NCBI GenBank assembly: GCA_964435775.1
Contig: CAYTAP010000144.1
Location: 1 to 8,872, forward strand
Length of the DNA stretch: 8,872 nt
DNA from: CAYTAP01 sp964435775
GTDB taxonomy: Bacteria; Planctomycetota; Phycisphaerae; Tepidisphaerales; Tepidisphaeraceae
Reading direction: 5' to 3'
The position numbers and the translations under genes are program-made. Below the pieces are notes generated by a model. The model saw only the letters and a list, made by a program, of their open reading frames with translations. It had not been told where the DNA came from and ran no database searches. Each line of letters starts with the position of its first letter. Position 1 is the first letter of the stretch. This document shows positions 1 through 6,053 of the stretch, piece by piece.

Positions 1-94
1 ACAGGAAACACAGCCGCTTCGTGGTTCATTTTTTTCCTTCTGCCTCCGCGCTCTCTGCGTCTCTGCGGTGAATGTCGTTCCGCATTCCGCATTC
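1..94. repeat. Dispersed low-complexity intergenic repeat
   Basis: The stretch contains CTTCGTGGTTCA (18-29), a T-rich run, then CTCTCTGCGTCTCTGCGGTG (51-70), followed by a 7-base tandem unit TTCCGCA (78-84, 85-91, then TTC to 94). From memory, strings of the type 'CTCTGCGTCTCTGCGGTGAA' next to 'CTTCGTGGTT' recur in intergenic DNA of Planctomycetes, Verrucomicrobia and some Proteobacteria genomes, and are often mis-annotated as small proteins on the other strand. No credible coding region or terminator hairpin is visible between 1 and 106. The block lies just downstream of the minus-strand beta-helix gene, whose stop is at 107-109. Only one copy is in this window, so repeat status rests on recall rather than on a second copy here. 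Confidence 0.5.
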
Positions 95-106
95 ATCGTG
101 CCGCAT

Positions 107-1623
107 TTATTCAAACCGGTCGCCCCTCACGCCCGGCAGTTTCAGCCACATCGTCTTCGACCAGAACCCATGCCCCGTCCCTGTGCCATCGGGTCCGAGG
201 TTGAAGATCCCCTTGTTGGCCCAGCCATCGGCCTTGGCGTCCGGCCAGGTGTTGTTGCTGCTTTCTTTGATCGCCGCCGGCGATGGCGCGCTGATGATGG
301 ACGCCCCATGCCCGCCGCAGATCATTTTGGGCGCGATGAACGTGTTGCCACGCAGCGTTACGCCTTCGGCGAGCGGGCCGTGAATGGACAGGAACCGCGC
401 CATGATTGTGTTGGTGATCCCCGTATTTCCGTCGATGACGATGCCCGACACCTCTCGCCGCCAGCCGTGGCTTTTGTCCTCTCCCTGGATGGAGACAAAC
501 GCCCCGACGCCGGCGTTCGGATCCGGAAAATCAAGACGAAACTCGTTGTTCTTCACGAGAACATCGCTTGTCCCGGCATTGATCTCCACATGCGTGCTCA
601 CGAACTTGCATCCTTCGATCCTCACGTTGGAAACTGCGGCGTCGGCCGCATCCTTGTCGTTCGCGCCGTCATCCCCGCCGAGCGGTCCGATCGCCAGCGA
701 CCCATCCCGCAGCGTGCAGTTGCGCACGGTGATGTCCGAGCCCTGCTGGATGAAAAAAGTGTGGTTGGCGATGTCCTGTCGGTCCCCTTCTTGTCGGCGG
801 TCAATGTTGGCGAAGTCACATCCGTCGAAGGTGATTTTGCGGATCTTGCCGAACCGCAGCCGGACGATGTGCTGTCGCGTCGAATTGGGAACAGCGCATC
901 GGCTGACCGTCACATTCTCGATTGAAGCATCGCCGCCCCCGGCCCAGAGAAAATAGCTGGTCATCGCGGTGTCGCCNNNNNNNNNNACTGGTCGATGGTG
1001 ACGCCATCCACGCTTTGCTCGGCAAGGAACGCATCCGCGCAGCTCGTGAACTCAAGGTTGCGGAAGGTGAGGTTCTTGCCCGCCAGGTGAAAGGCGTTGC
1101 GATTGCCCGCGTCGATTGAGAAGCCGTCGAATGTGATGTTCCGGCTGGTGGCGTCGAAGGAGAACATGTTCGACCCGCCACCGCTGGCCTTCAGAATCGG
1201 TTTGGTCCCTTTGCCATCCCATGAAATCGTCAGGTCATGCAGCCCCGCGAGGTTGAAATTGACGAGGTATGTCCCGCTGGGGACGACGACCGTGCGGTTG
1301 CTCCCCAGCCATCCCCTTGCCGCGACCGGCGTGCCCGGAGGTTCATTTGTCGGCCGGGTTTCATTCAACGGCGTCCCGTCGGTCGCCGCCGATGTTTTCA
1401 CCGCCGCCGTGCCATCGCTCGATGGCTGAGTCGTCGGCGCAGTCGTTGGAGGTGTCGCCCGTCCCGCGCGTTCATCAAAGCCGACGACCTGCCGCGCTCC
1501 GTTGTCCCACTCAATCGTCACCGTGCCCGCGCGCGCCCACACCCCACATGCCGCGAGCATGCACGCGGCGATGGTCATGAATCCATTGGTCCTGATCGCC
1601 GCCAAAATCCTTCCGTGTCGCAT
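107..1623 (-). CDS. Exported right-handed parallel beta-helix protein (interrupted by assembly gap)
   Basis: This is probably a surface or periplasmic beta-helix protein of the pectate-lyase-like fold; substrate and activity cannot be assigned. Residues 1-32 form an export signal (basic start, then an Ala-rich core) ending ARA before GTVT, and L23-A24-A25-C26 also fits a lipobox. A short segment with IEWDNG follows, then a Pro/Thr-rich linker (about 55-100, containing PTTQP). From about residue 110 there are short beta-strand rungs ending in Asn or Cys, such as NITFDGFSID, NLTFRNLEF, ITFDGCDF, DITVRNCTL, VRIEGCKF, VLVKNNEF, GIVIDGN and GVTLRGNTF. The ATG at 1623 is preceded by a GAGGGG ribosome site (plus-strand 1631-1636) at 7 bases. 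The 10-N run at 977-986 splits the open frame: 212 codons before it and 289 after it lie in different frames unless the true gap is 2 mod 3. I treat them as one intact gene of about 500 residues. No catalytic residues were identified. Confidence 0.8.
977..986. other. Assembly gap (10 N) inside the beta-helix gene
   Basis: Ten undetermined bases. On the minus strand the codons run ...GTIDQ-equivalent, then a lone T, the gap, then GGC GAC ACC GCG ATG (Gly-Asp-Thr-Ala-Met). The two sides rejoin in frame only if the real gap has 2, 5, 8, 11 ... bases, so the N count is a placeholder and not a measured length. The apparent frameshift and the stop at 961-963 in the upstream frame are artefacts of it. 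Confidence 0.95.
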
Positions 1624-1678
1624 TGCCGCCCCCCTCGCGTTTCATCGTCCATACCGGATCGCACGATCCAATGATCCA

Positions 1679-1707
1679 AACATATACCGAACAATGTGAA
1701 GGGTCAA
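1679..1707 (-). promoter_or_regulatory. Sigma70-type promoter of the beta-helix gene
   Basis: Read on the minus strand, a -35 box TTGACC (plus coordinates 1702-1707) is followed by 17 bases and a -10 box TATGTT (1679-1684; 4 of 6 matches to TATAAT). It lies about 56 bases upstream of the ATG at 1623, with a GAGGGG ribosome site between. The spacing is ideal and the position is sensible; the -10 match is moderate. Confidence 0.5.
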
Positions 1708-1749
1708 GTAAAAAATGGCGATCGCCGCCCCGGGACAAATCCAATGGCT

Positions 1750-1776
1750 GTAACATGCGTTCAGAGCGTTTGTTAC
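1750..1776. promoter_or_regulatory. Imperfect dyad, possible operator
   Basis: GTAACATGCG (1750-1759) and CGTTTGTTAC (1767-1776) are inverted copies, 8 of 10 matching, around a 7-base centre. The outer six bases pair perfectly. The dyad sits roughly midway between the -35 boxes of the two divergent promoters (1702-1707 and 1809-1814), a place where a shared regulator could bind. There is no direct evidence for a regulator, and a chance dyad of this quality is not rare. Confidence 0.25.
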
Positions 1777-1808
1777 GATAGGCTTAAAATGTTCATCCCG
1801 CACGAAAT

Positions 1809-1837
1809 TTGACACCGTCTCGATTATGATAAACAAT
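1809..1837 (+). promoter_or_regulatory. Likely metF promoter
   Basis: A perfect TTGACA -35 box (1809-1814) is followed, after 17 bases, by AACAAT (1832-1837; 4 of 6 matches to TATAAT). A better-looking -10, TATGAT (1825-1830), overlaps this region but is only 10 bases from the TTGACA, so the exact -10 is uncertain. Either choice leaves an untranslated leader of about 110 bases before the metF ATG at 1955. Confidence 0.4.
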
Positions 1838-1918
1838 ACATCCGGATGAACGGATGGACCAAATGAGCGCCCCTCGCTTTTTGGAAGAATGGCGCGATTT
1901 GGTCGATACAAGACACAC

Positions 1919-1941
1919 CGCCCGCCCTGCAGCGGCGGGCG
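1919..1941 (+). repeat. GC-rich hairpin abutting the metF ribosome site
   Basis: CGCCCGCC (1919-1926) pairs with GGCGGGCG (1934-1941) around a 7-base loop CTGCAGC. The GAAGGA ribosome site of metF starts at 1941, the last base of the stem, so the folded RNA could hinder ribosome access. The arms GCCCGCC and GGCGGGC recur at 6825-6840, which suggests a dispersed palindrome family as well as a local regulatory hairpin. Confidence 0.5.
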
Positions 1942-1954
1942 AAGGATATTTCTT

Positions 1955-2842
1955 ATGACGCTCGGGTCTGATGGAATCGGGGAACGAATCGACAAGGTGC
2001 TCGCGAGCCCGGCGGGCGTGCCGATCTCGTTTGAGTTTTTTCCACCCAAGACCGACGCCGGTTTCACGTCGCTCTTTCAAACGATCCACGACCTCAAACC
2101 GCTCAACCCATCGTATGTGTCGGTGACGTACGGTGCCGGCGGGTCGACGCGGCAGAAAACCGTCAGCCTCGTCGAACGGATTCAGCGCGAAGCGCGGATG
2201 AACGCGATGGCGCATCTGACATGCGTCGGGCACACCGCCGACCAGATCGGGCAGATCCTGGATGATTTCTGGAAAGCCGGCGTGCGGAATGTCCTGGCGC
2301 TTCGGGGCGATCCGCAGGCGGGGCAGGCGACGTTCACCGCCACCGAAGGGGGCTTTGGATATGCCAACGAGCTGGCGGCGTACATCAAAACGCGCCAGGA
2401 TTTTTGTGTCGGGGTCGCGGGATATCCCGAGGGACATCCCCAGTGCCTCAACAAGACGCGCGACCTGGAGAATCTGAAAAAGAAGATCGACGCCGGCGCG
2501 TGCTTCGTCGTCACGCAGCTTTTCTTTGACAACGCCGACCTATACCGCTTCCGCGATCAGGCCCGCGCGATGGGGATCAACGTTCCGATCATCGCGGGGA
2601 TCATGCCAATCACCAACGTCGCGCAGATCAAGCGGTTTGTCTCCATGTGCGGCGCGAAGATTCCCCAGCGGCTGCTGACGAAGCTTGAAGCGATCGAAAG
2701 CGATCCCGAGGCGGTGCACCGCGCCGGTGTGGAGTATGCCCAACTGCAATGCCGCGACCTGATGTTCAACAACATCGATGGGCTGCACTTTTACACGCTC
2801 AACAAGAGCAAGGCGACGGTTGATATCGTCAAGGCACTGTGA
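1955..2842 (+). CDS. metF: 5,10-methylenetetrahydrofolate reductase (FAD-dependent)
   Basis: MetF reduces 5,10-methylene-THF to 5-methyl-THF in the cytoplasm, using FAD and NAD(P)H, and so supplies the methyl group for methionine. The 295-residue product matches the usual bacterial length of about 295-300. Visible signatures are SFEFFPPK (25-32, with the catalytic-type Glu27), VSVTYGAGGS (56-64), LALRGDP (114-120, with the Asp119 that lies near the flavin in the E. coli enzyme), GYPEGHP (156-162), VTQLFFD (186-192) and GLHFYTLNK near the C-terminus. I chose the ATG at 1955 because GAAGGA (1941-1946) lies 8 bases ahead and the protein then starts at the usual place; an in-frame extension to 1889 has no ribosome site. 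Transcription probably starts from the TTGACA promoter at 1809. The next gene downstream has its own promoter, so metF seems to be monocistronic. Confidence 0.95.
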   Translation: MTLGSDGIGERIDKVLASPAGVPISFEFFPPKTDAGFTSLFQTIHDLKPLNPSYVSVTYGAGGSTRQKTVSLVERIQREARMNAMAHLTCVGHTADQIGQILDDFWKAGVRNVLALRGDPQAGQATFTATEGGFGYANELAAYIKTRQDFCVGVAGYPEGHPQCLNKTRDLENLKKKIDAGACFVVTQLFFDNADLYRFRDQARAMGINVPIIAGIMPITNVAQIKRFVSMCGAKIPQRLLTKLEAIESDPEAVHRAGVEYAQLQCRDLMFNNIDGLHFYTLNKSKATVDIVKAL

Positions 2843-2858
2843 GCCGCCCGGCACGAAA

Positions 2859-2885
2859 GGTTCGCGGGGTGCCGCGGACCCTATG
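2859..2885 (+). repeat. Solo copy of the palindromic intergenic repeat
   Basis: These 27 bases match the arm at 6101-6127 at 22 of 27 positions, and all differences are transitions. Within the unit, 2859-2867 and 2872-2880 form a 9-base-pair stem (one G-U type pair) around a GGTG loop. It starts 17 bases after the metF stop. There is no T-run after it, so it is not a standard intrinsic terminator, though it could protect the 3' end of the metF message. Unlike the copy at 6054-6127 it has no inverted partner beside it. Confidence 0.7.
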
Positions 2886-2946
2886 CGCCAACCGATTGAT
2901 GGTGAATGGGGTTGCCCTGGACGCCGGTCATTGGCTTTGCGTCAGC

Positions 2947-2975
2947 GTGACAGGCGTTGCATCCTTCGCTATAAA
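2947..2975 (+). promoter_or_regulatory. Strong sigma70-type promoter giving an apparently leaderless mRNA
   Basis: GTGACA (2947-2952; 5 of 6 to TTGACA), exactly 17 bases, then TATAAA (2970-2975; 5 of 6 to TATAAT). Transcription would start about 7 bases later, near 2982, while the acyltransferase ATG is at 2987. There is no purine-rich ribosome site before that ATG, and an in-frame stop lies at 2972-2974, so an earlier start is excluded. Together these point to leaderless or near-leaderless translation. Confidence 0.6.
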
Positions 2976-2986
2976 AAACTCCTCTC

Positions 2987-3655
2987 ATGGGCGCCCTATT
3001 ATATCGGGTTGGCCGCGCGACCGGTCAATTCGTTTTCATTCAGACGCTCCGGGTCGAGGTGCTTCGCCGCAGCGCGGCCGAGCGCCCCGAGCCGTTTCTG
3101 CTCGCGCCCACGCATGTATCCAACCTCGAACCGTTCATCCTCAGCGTCATCCTCCGTCGCAAGGTGGATTGGATGGCGCGCATCGAGATGTTCGGCAATC
3201 CGCTGGCCAGGGCATTCATGCGACTCGCCGACGCGTTTCCGGTGAATCGTCAGCGCCCGGGACATAGTTCCATACGCACCGCCATTCATCGATTGGGGCG
3301 CGGCCGCTGCGTCGGGATCTTCCCCGAAGGCGGCGTGGCGCAAGGGGCGAACAGCGTCATGCGTGGCGGGGCGTTCAAGCAGGGCGTTTGCTCTGTGTCG
3401 TTGTACACGGGCATGCCGATCCTGCCCTGCGTGGTGATCGGGTCCGAGAAGCTCAATCATGTCGGTCCGTGGCTTCCCTTTCGGCGCGGGAGGCTGTGGA
3501 TTGCGTTTGGGGATCGGATGATTCATCCGCCGAAGATTGTGACCACGCGGCGGGAGGCGCGCCGGCAATTGGCCGTCGAACTGGGCGCGGAGTACCAGCG
3601 CCTGTATGCCCAGACGCTGGAGACGTACAACCTGGATGATTCCATTGTGCCGTGA
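2987..3655 (+). CDS. PlsC-type lysophospholipid acyltransferase, paralog 1 (HX4E variant)
   Basis: The product probably transfers an acyl chain to a lysophospholipid such as 1-acyl-glycerol-3-phosphate at the inner membrane. It has 222 residues. The catalytic block is PTHVSNLEP (41-49): His43 is followed at +5 by Glu48, where the family normally has Asp (HX4D). Substrate-binding block IFPEGGV is at 111-117 (usual form FPEGTRS), and MPILPCVVIGS (143-153) matches the conserved strand near the C-terminus. No convincing transmembrane helix is visible at the N-terminus. It stands 46 bases before a second, co-linear acyltransferase, in which His43, residue 48 and FPEG 112-115 have identical numbering; this supports both starts and a tandem duplication. 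There is no ribosome site; the promoter at 2947-2975 suggests leaderless expression. The exact acyl acceptor cannot be read from sequence. Confidence 0.85.
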   Translation: MGALLYRVGRATGQFVFIQTLRVEVLRRSAAERPEPFLLAPTHVSNLEPFILSVILRRKVDWMARIEMFGNPLARAFMRLADAFPVNRQRPGHSSIRTAIHRLGRGRCVGIFPEGGVAQGANSVMRGGAFKQGVCSVSLYTGMPILPCVVIGSEKLNHVGPWLPFRRGRLWIAFGDRMIHPPKIVTTRREARRQLAVELGAEYQRLYAQTLETYNLDDSIVP

Positions 3656-3701
3656 CCTTGCGCAGGCAAAGGACAAAACGTTCCCGGGCGATGCGAGACT
3701 C

Positions 3702-4352
3702 ATGGCCGACTGGTTTTATAAAATCGTTCACGTCCTGGGGTGGTCGGCGTTTCATGGGACGGGCACGCGATTGATCGTTCATCGCGATCGCATCCCGCGC
3801 CAGGGCGCCTTCATCCTCGCACCCAATCACCTCAGCCCGTACGATGTGCCGTGTCTCATCGACATGGTTCCGCGCGTGCTGGATTTTGTGAGCATCACGG
3901 AGCTGTTTCAGAACCGACTTGTCGCATGGTTTTTTTCATCGATGGGGGCGTTTCCGCTCAACCGCGCTCACCCCAACGCCGACGCGATTCGCACGGTGCT
4001 TCAGCGGCTGGAGAAGGGCAGGGCGGTGGTCATGTTTCCCGAGGGGCAGTTTCGCCGGCCGGATTCATCCGTTCTTCAGGGGGGCAAGATTCGACCCGGC
4101 GTGGCGCGGTTGGCGCAGCGGGCGGGCGTGCCGATCATCCCGTGCGTCATCATCGGGACGGGCGCCTATCGACGCTTGTCCGCGTGGCTTCCCTTCAAGC
4201 GCACGGTCTATGCGTCGATTTATGGATTGCCCATCGACCCGGCCGGTGATCCGGCCGACCTGGAGCGACGACTTGGGGCGGCGTATCCGCTACTCTATGA
4301 GGAATTGCTCGAGGCGCTCGGTCCGAAGCGCGCAAGCCGGGTGCGGCTGTAG
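3702..4352 (+). CDS. PlsC-type lysophospholipid acyltransferase, paralog 2
   Basis: A 216-residue member of the 1-acyl-sn-glycerol-3-phosphate acyltransferase family, with the canonical catalytic motif intact: PNHLSPYDVP (41-50) with His43 and Asp48. FPEGQF (112-117) is the glycerophosphate-binding block, followed by GVARLAQRAGVPIIPCVIIGTG (about 133-154), the conserved C-terminal strand region. The ATG at 3702 was chosen because it makes the protein align from residue 1 with its upstream paralog; the open frame itself extends back to 3606 inside that paralog. The ribosome site is weak (GCGAG a few bases upstream). Being 46 bases after the first acyltransferase and 63 before the flavoprotein gene, it is probably co-transcribed with both. 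It may make phosphatidic acid or remodel other lysolipids; the pair could have split donor or acceptor preference. Confidence 0.88.
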   Translation: MADWFYKIVHVLGWSAFHGTGTRLIVHRDRIPRQGAFILAPNHLSPYDVPCLIDMVPRVLDFVSITELFQNRLVAWFFSSMGAFPLNRAHPNADAIRTVLQRLEKGRAVVMFPEGQFRRPDSSVLQGGKIRPGVARLAQRAGVPIIPCVIIGTGAYRRLSAWLPFKRTVYASIYGLPIDPAGDPADLERRLGAAYPLLYEELLEALGPKRASRVRL

Positions 4353-4415
4353 GATGATGTGGCGGGGTCAGGCGATCGGTTTGTGTCGATCTGTTTTGCT
4401 CGGAAGGTTGCGCTT

Positions 4416-4973
4416 ATGACATCAGGTCCGATCATGATCATCAGCGGGACCAATCGCCCGGGCTCCCATGCGTTGCGCGTCGCGCGGGTGCTCAAGGGTT
4501 ATTATGACGAGCTCAAGGTTATCTCCCACATTTATGACCTGTGCGATCTTCCGATGGAGCTGTTTTCCCCTCATGTTTACAAGGAAAAACCGGCGGCGTT
4601 CAAGGCTGTGCAGGAAAGCGTGCTTCAGTGCGCGGGGCTGCACGTCGTCACGCCGGAGTACAACGGGTCATTCCCCGGCGTGCTGAAGTATTTCATCGAC
4701 ATGCTCAAATTCCCCGAGAGTTTCGCGCGCAAGCCCGTTGCATTCGTGGGCGAATCGGACGGCCGCTTCGGCGGCCTGCGGTCGGTCGAGCAGTTGCAGA
4801 TGGTTTTCGGCTATCGCAACGCCTTCACCTTCCCCGAGCGTGTCTTCATCTCCAGGGTGAGGGAGCATTTCGATGAGCAGGGGGGATTGAAGGATGATGC
4901 GCTGGCGTCGCGCCTTCAAACGCAGGCCAGGGCGTTTGCGATGTTCATCTCGTGCATCTCAAACATTCCCTGA
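4416..4973 (+). CDS. NADPH-dependent FMN reductase-like flavoprotein
   Basis: A 185-residue flavodoxin-fold protein of the NADPH-dependent FMN reductase family (the family that includes chromate/azo reductases and SsuE-like enzymes). Visible blocks are IMIISGTNRPGSHALRVARV (6-25), the FMN-phosphate loop, TPEYNGSFPGVLKYFIDML (79-97), the conserved flavin-binding and dimer-contact motif, and KPVAFVGESDGRFGGLRSVEQL (106-127), the C-terminal flavin-side strand. The ATG at 4416 has GGAAGG (4402-4407) 8 bases ahead; an in-frame upstream extension to a GTG at 4359 lacks a ribosome site and family similarity. It is probably the last gene of the acyltransferase unit. Its end overlaps the end of the convergent pdxA by 15 bases. 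The physiological substrate (free FMN, quinone or metal) is not evident. Confidence 0.88.
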   Translation: MTSGPIMIISGTNRPGSHALRVARVLKGYYDELKVISHIYDLCDLPMELFSPHVYKEKPAAFKAVQESVLQCAGLHVVTPEYNGSFPGVLKYFIDMLKFPESFARKPVAFVGESDGRFGGLRSVEQLQMVFGYRNAFTFPERVFISRVREHFDEQGGLKDDALASRLQTQARAFAMFISCISNIP

Positions 4974-5993
4974 GGATTCGACCTGTTTGCGCGCCAATTG
5001 GCGAATGGCCAGGTCAATCGCCATCTCAATCGCCGCGCGCATCGAGCCGGGGTTGGCGCGGTTTTTTCCAACGATGTCGAACGCGGTGCCATGGTCGGGG
5101 CTGGTCCGGATGATCGGCAGGCCGATCGTGAGGTTGACGGCTTGATCGAACGCGAGCAGCTTCACGGGAATGAGCCCCTGGTCATGGTACATCGCCACCA
5201 CCGCGTCGAACTTCCCATCGCGGGCGGCGAGGAAGACGGTGTCCGCCGGGTACGGGCCGGTCGCGTCGATCCCCTGGTCCCGCGCCATGAGAATCGCCGG
5301 GGAGATGATCCGCTCCTCCTCATCGCCGAACTGGCCATGTTCGGAGGCATGGGGATTCAATCCGCAGACGGCGATCCGCGGCTTGGGGATGTCGAACGAT
5401 TCGACGAGCGCCTGGTGGACCAGTTCAATCGGATGAAACACCGCGCCGATGTTCAGCTTTCCCCACAGGCCGTTGAGGGGAATGTGTACCGTCGCGAGGA
5501 CCACCTTCAGCGGTCCGCCGGCGAACATCATCGCGTGGCGGCGCGCTCCGGTCTTTTCGGCGAGCAATTCCGTATGGCCGGGATAGCCATATCCCGCGAG
5601 CTTCCAGCTTTCCTTGGCGATCGGCGCGGTGACCACCGCATCGACGATGTTGCGCCTGGCCGCTTCGATGGCATCGACACAGAAACGCATCGAGGCTTCG
5701 CCGCCAAGCTTGCTGGGCGCGCGCTGGGCGTTGCTCAGGATTGAGTATTGGTCATAGTCCACGACGACGACGTCATGGGGGTAGGCGCGAAGGCGTCCGT
5801 TGAATTGATCGCGCCACCAGAAGACATCAAACTCCGCCAGGTCGGCGGCGTAGTGCAGCAGCTCATTCATCCCATAGATGATGTAGCGGGCGCGATGCCG
5901 AAGGATCGGGTCGGCCAGCGCCTTGACGATCACCTCCGGTCCGATGCCGGCCGGTTCGCCCATGCTGATCGCGATGGTGGGGCGTTGGTCCAT
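4959..5993 (-). CDS. pdxA: 4-hydroxythreonine-4-phosphate dehydrogenase
   Basis: PdxA oxidises 4-phosphohydroxy-L-threonine with NAD(P)+; the product decarboxylates and is condensed by PdxJ to pyridoxine 5'-phosphate, in the deoxyxylulose-dependent vitamin B6 route. The 344-residue protein is slightly longer than the E. coli enzyme. It shows MGEPAGIGPEV (11-21), VTAPIAKESW (121-130), YPGHTELL (137-144, substrate His140), and three metal-binding histidines at 170 (TVHIPL), 215 (LNPHASEHG) and 270 (YHDQG); these sit at a constant offset of +4 from E. coli H136, H166, H211 and H266 as I recall them. RTSPDHGTAFDIVGK (296-310) is the conserved C-terminal block. The ATG at 5993 directly precedes MGEPAGIG at the expected distance, although the ribosome site is weak (AGAGAC). 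It lies 180 bases downstream of ribE, separated by a large inverted repeat, and converges on the flavoprotein gene. Confidence 0.96.
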   Translation of the reverse strand: MDQRPTIAISMGEPAGIGPEVIVKALADPILRHRARYIIYGMNELLHYAADLAEFDVFWWRDQFNGRLRAYPHDVVVVDYDQYSILSNAQRAPSKLGGEASMRFCVDAIEAARRNIVDAVVTAPIAKESWKLAGYGYPGHTELLAEKTGARRHAMMFAGGPLKVVLATVHIPLNGLWGKLNIGAVFHPIELVHQALVESFDIPKPRIAVCGLNPHASEHGQFGDEEERIISPAILMARDQGIDATGPYPADTVFLAARDGKFDAVVAMYHDQGLIPVKLLAFDQAVNLTIGLPIIRTSPDHGTAFDIVGKNRANPGSMRAAIEMAIDLAIRQLARKQVESSGNV

Positions 5994-6053
5994 GTCTCTA
6001 TCTTATCTTCGACACAATCGGCGTGTTGTTCAATTCCGTCAACAACGCGCATT

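Larger units (their letters stand above)
1624..1954. promoter_or_regulatory. Divergent intergenic control region
   Basis: This is 331 bases without a gene, between the minus-strand beta-helix gene and plus-strand metF. It is clearly more AT-rich than its surroundings around 1660-1850. It holds a promoter facing each way, a GTAACA...TGTTAC dyad (1750-1776) between them, a 10-base palindrome CATCCGGATG (1839-1848) near the expected metF transcription start, and a GC-rich hairpin (1919-1941) just ahead of the metF ribosome site. I do not recognise a SAM or other known riboswitch in the roughly 110-base metF leader. Confidence 0.6.

Noticed and set aside
68..925. A 285-codon plus-strand open frame opposite the beta-helix gene
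   Set aside because: It mirrors the minus-strand gene in GC-rich DNA, has no recognisable domain, no ribosome site and an amino-acid mix rich in Arg, Pro and His; the minus frame has signal peptide, linker and beta-helix rungs.
961..1623. Beta-helix gene as a true pseudogene with a frameshift
   Set aside because: The only break coincides with the 10-N placeholder, and both sides join in frame if the real gap is 2 mod 3.
1717..1726. GGCGATCGCC, containing the cyanobacterial HIP1 octamer GCGATCGC, also present at 3784-3791
   Set aside because: Two copies in nearly 9 kb of GC-rich DNA is unremarkable, one is coding, and all other signals point to a planctomycete, not a cyanobacterium.
1838..1954. 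SAM or other riboswitch in the metF leader
   Set aside because: The leader is only about 110 bases and shows a single GC-rich hairpin and no recognisable conserved aptamer core or terminator with a strong T-run (the T5 after 1870 follows only a 4-5 base-pair stem).
4998..5744. 248-codon plus-strand open frame antisense to pdxA
   Set aside because: It is a shadow of a confidently identified pdxA frame with all catalytic motifs; the antisense translation has no family features.
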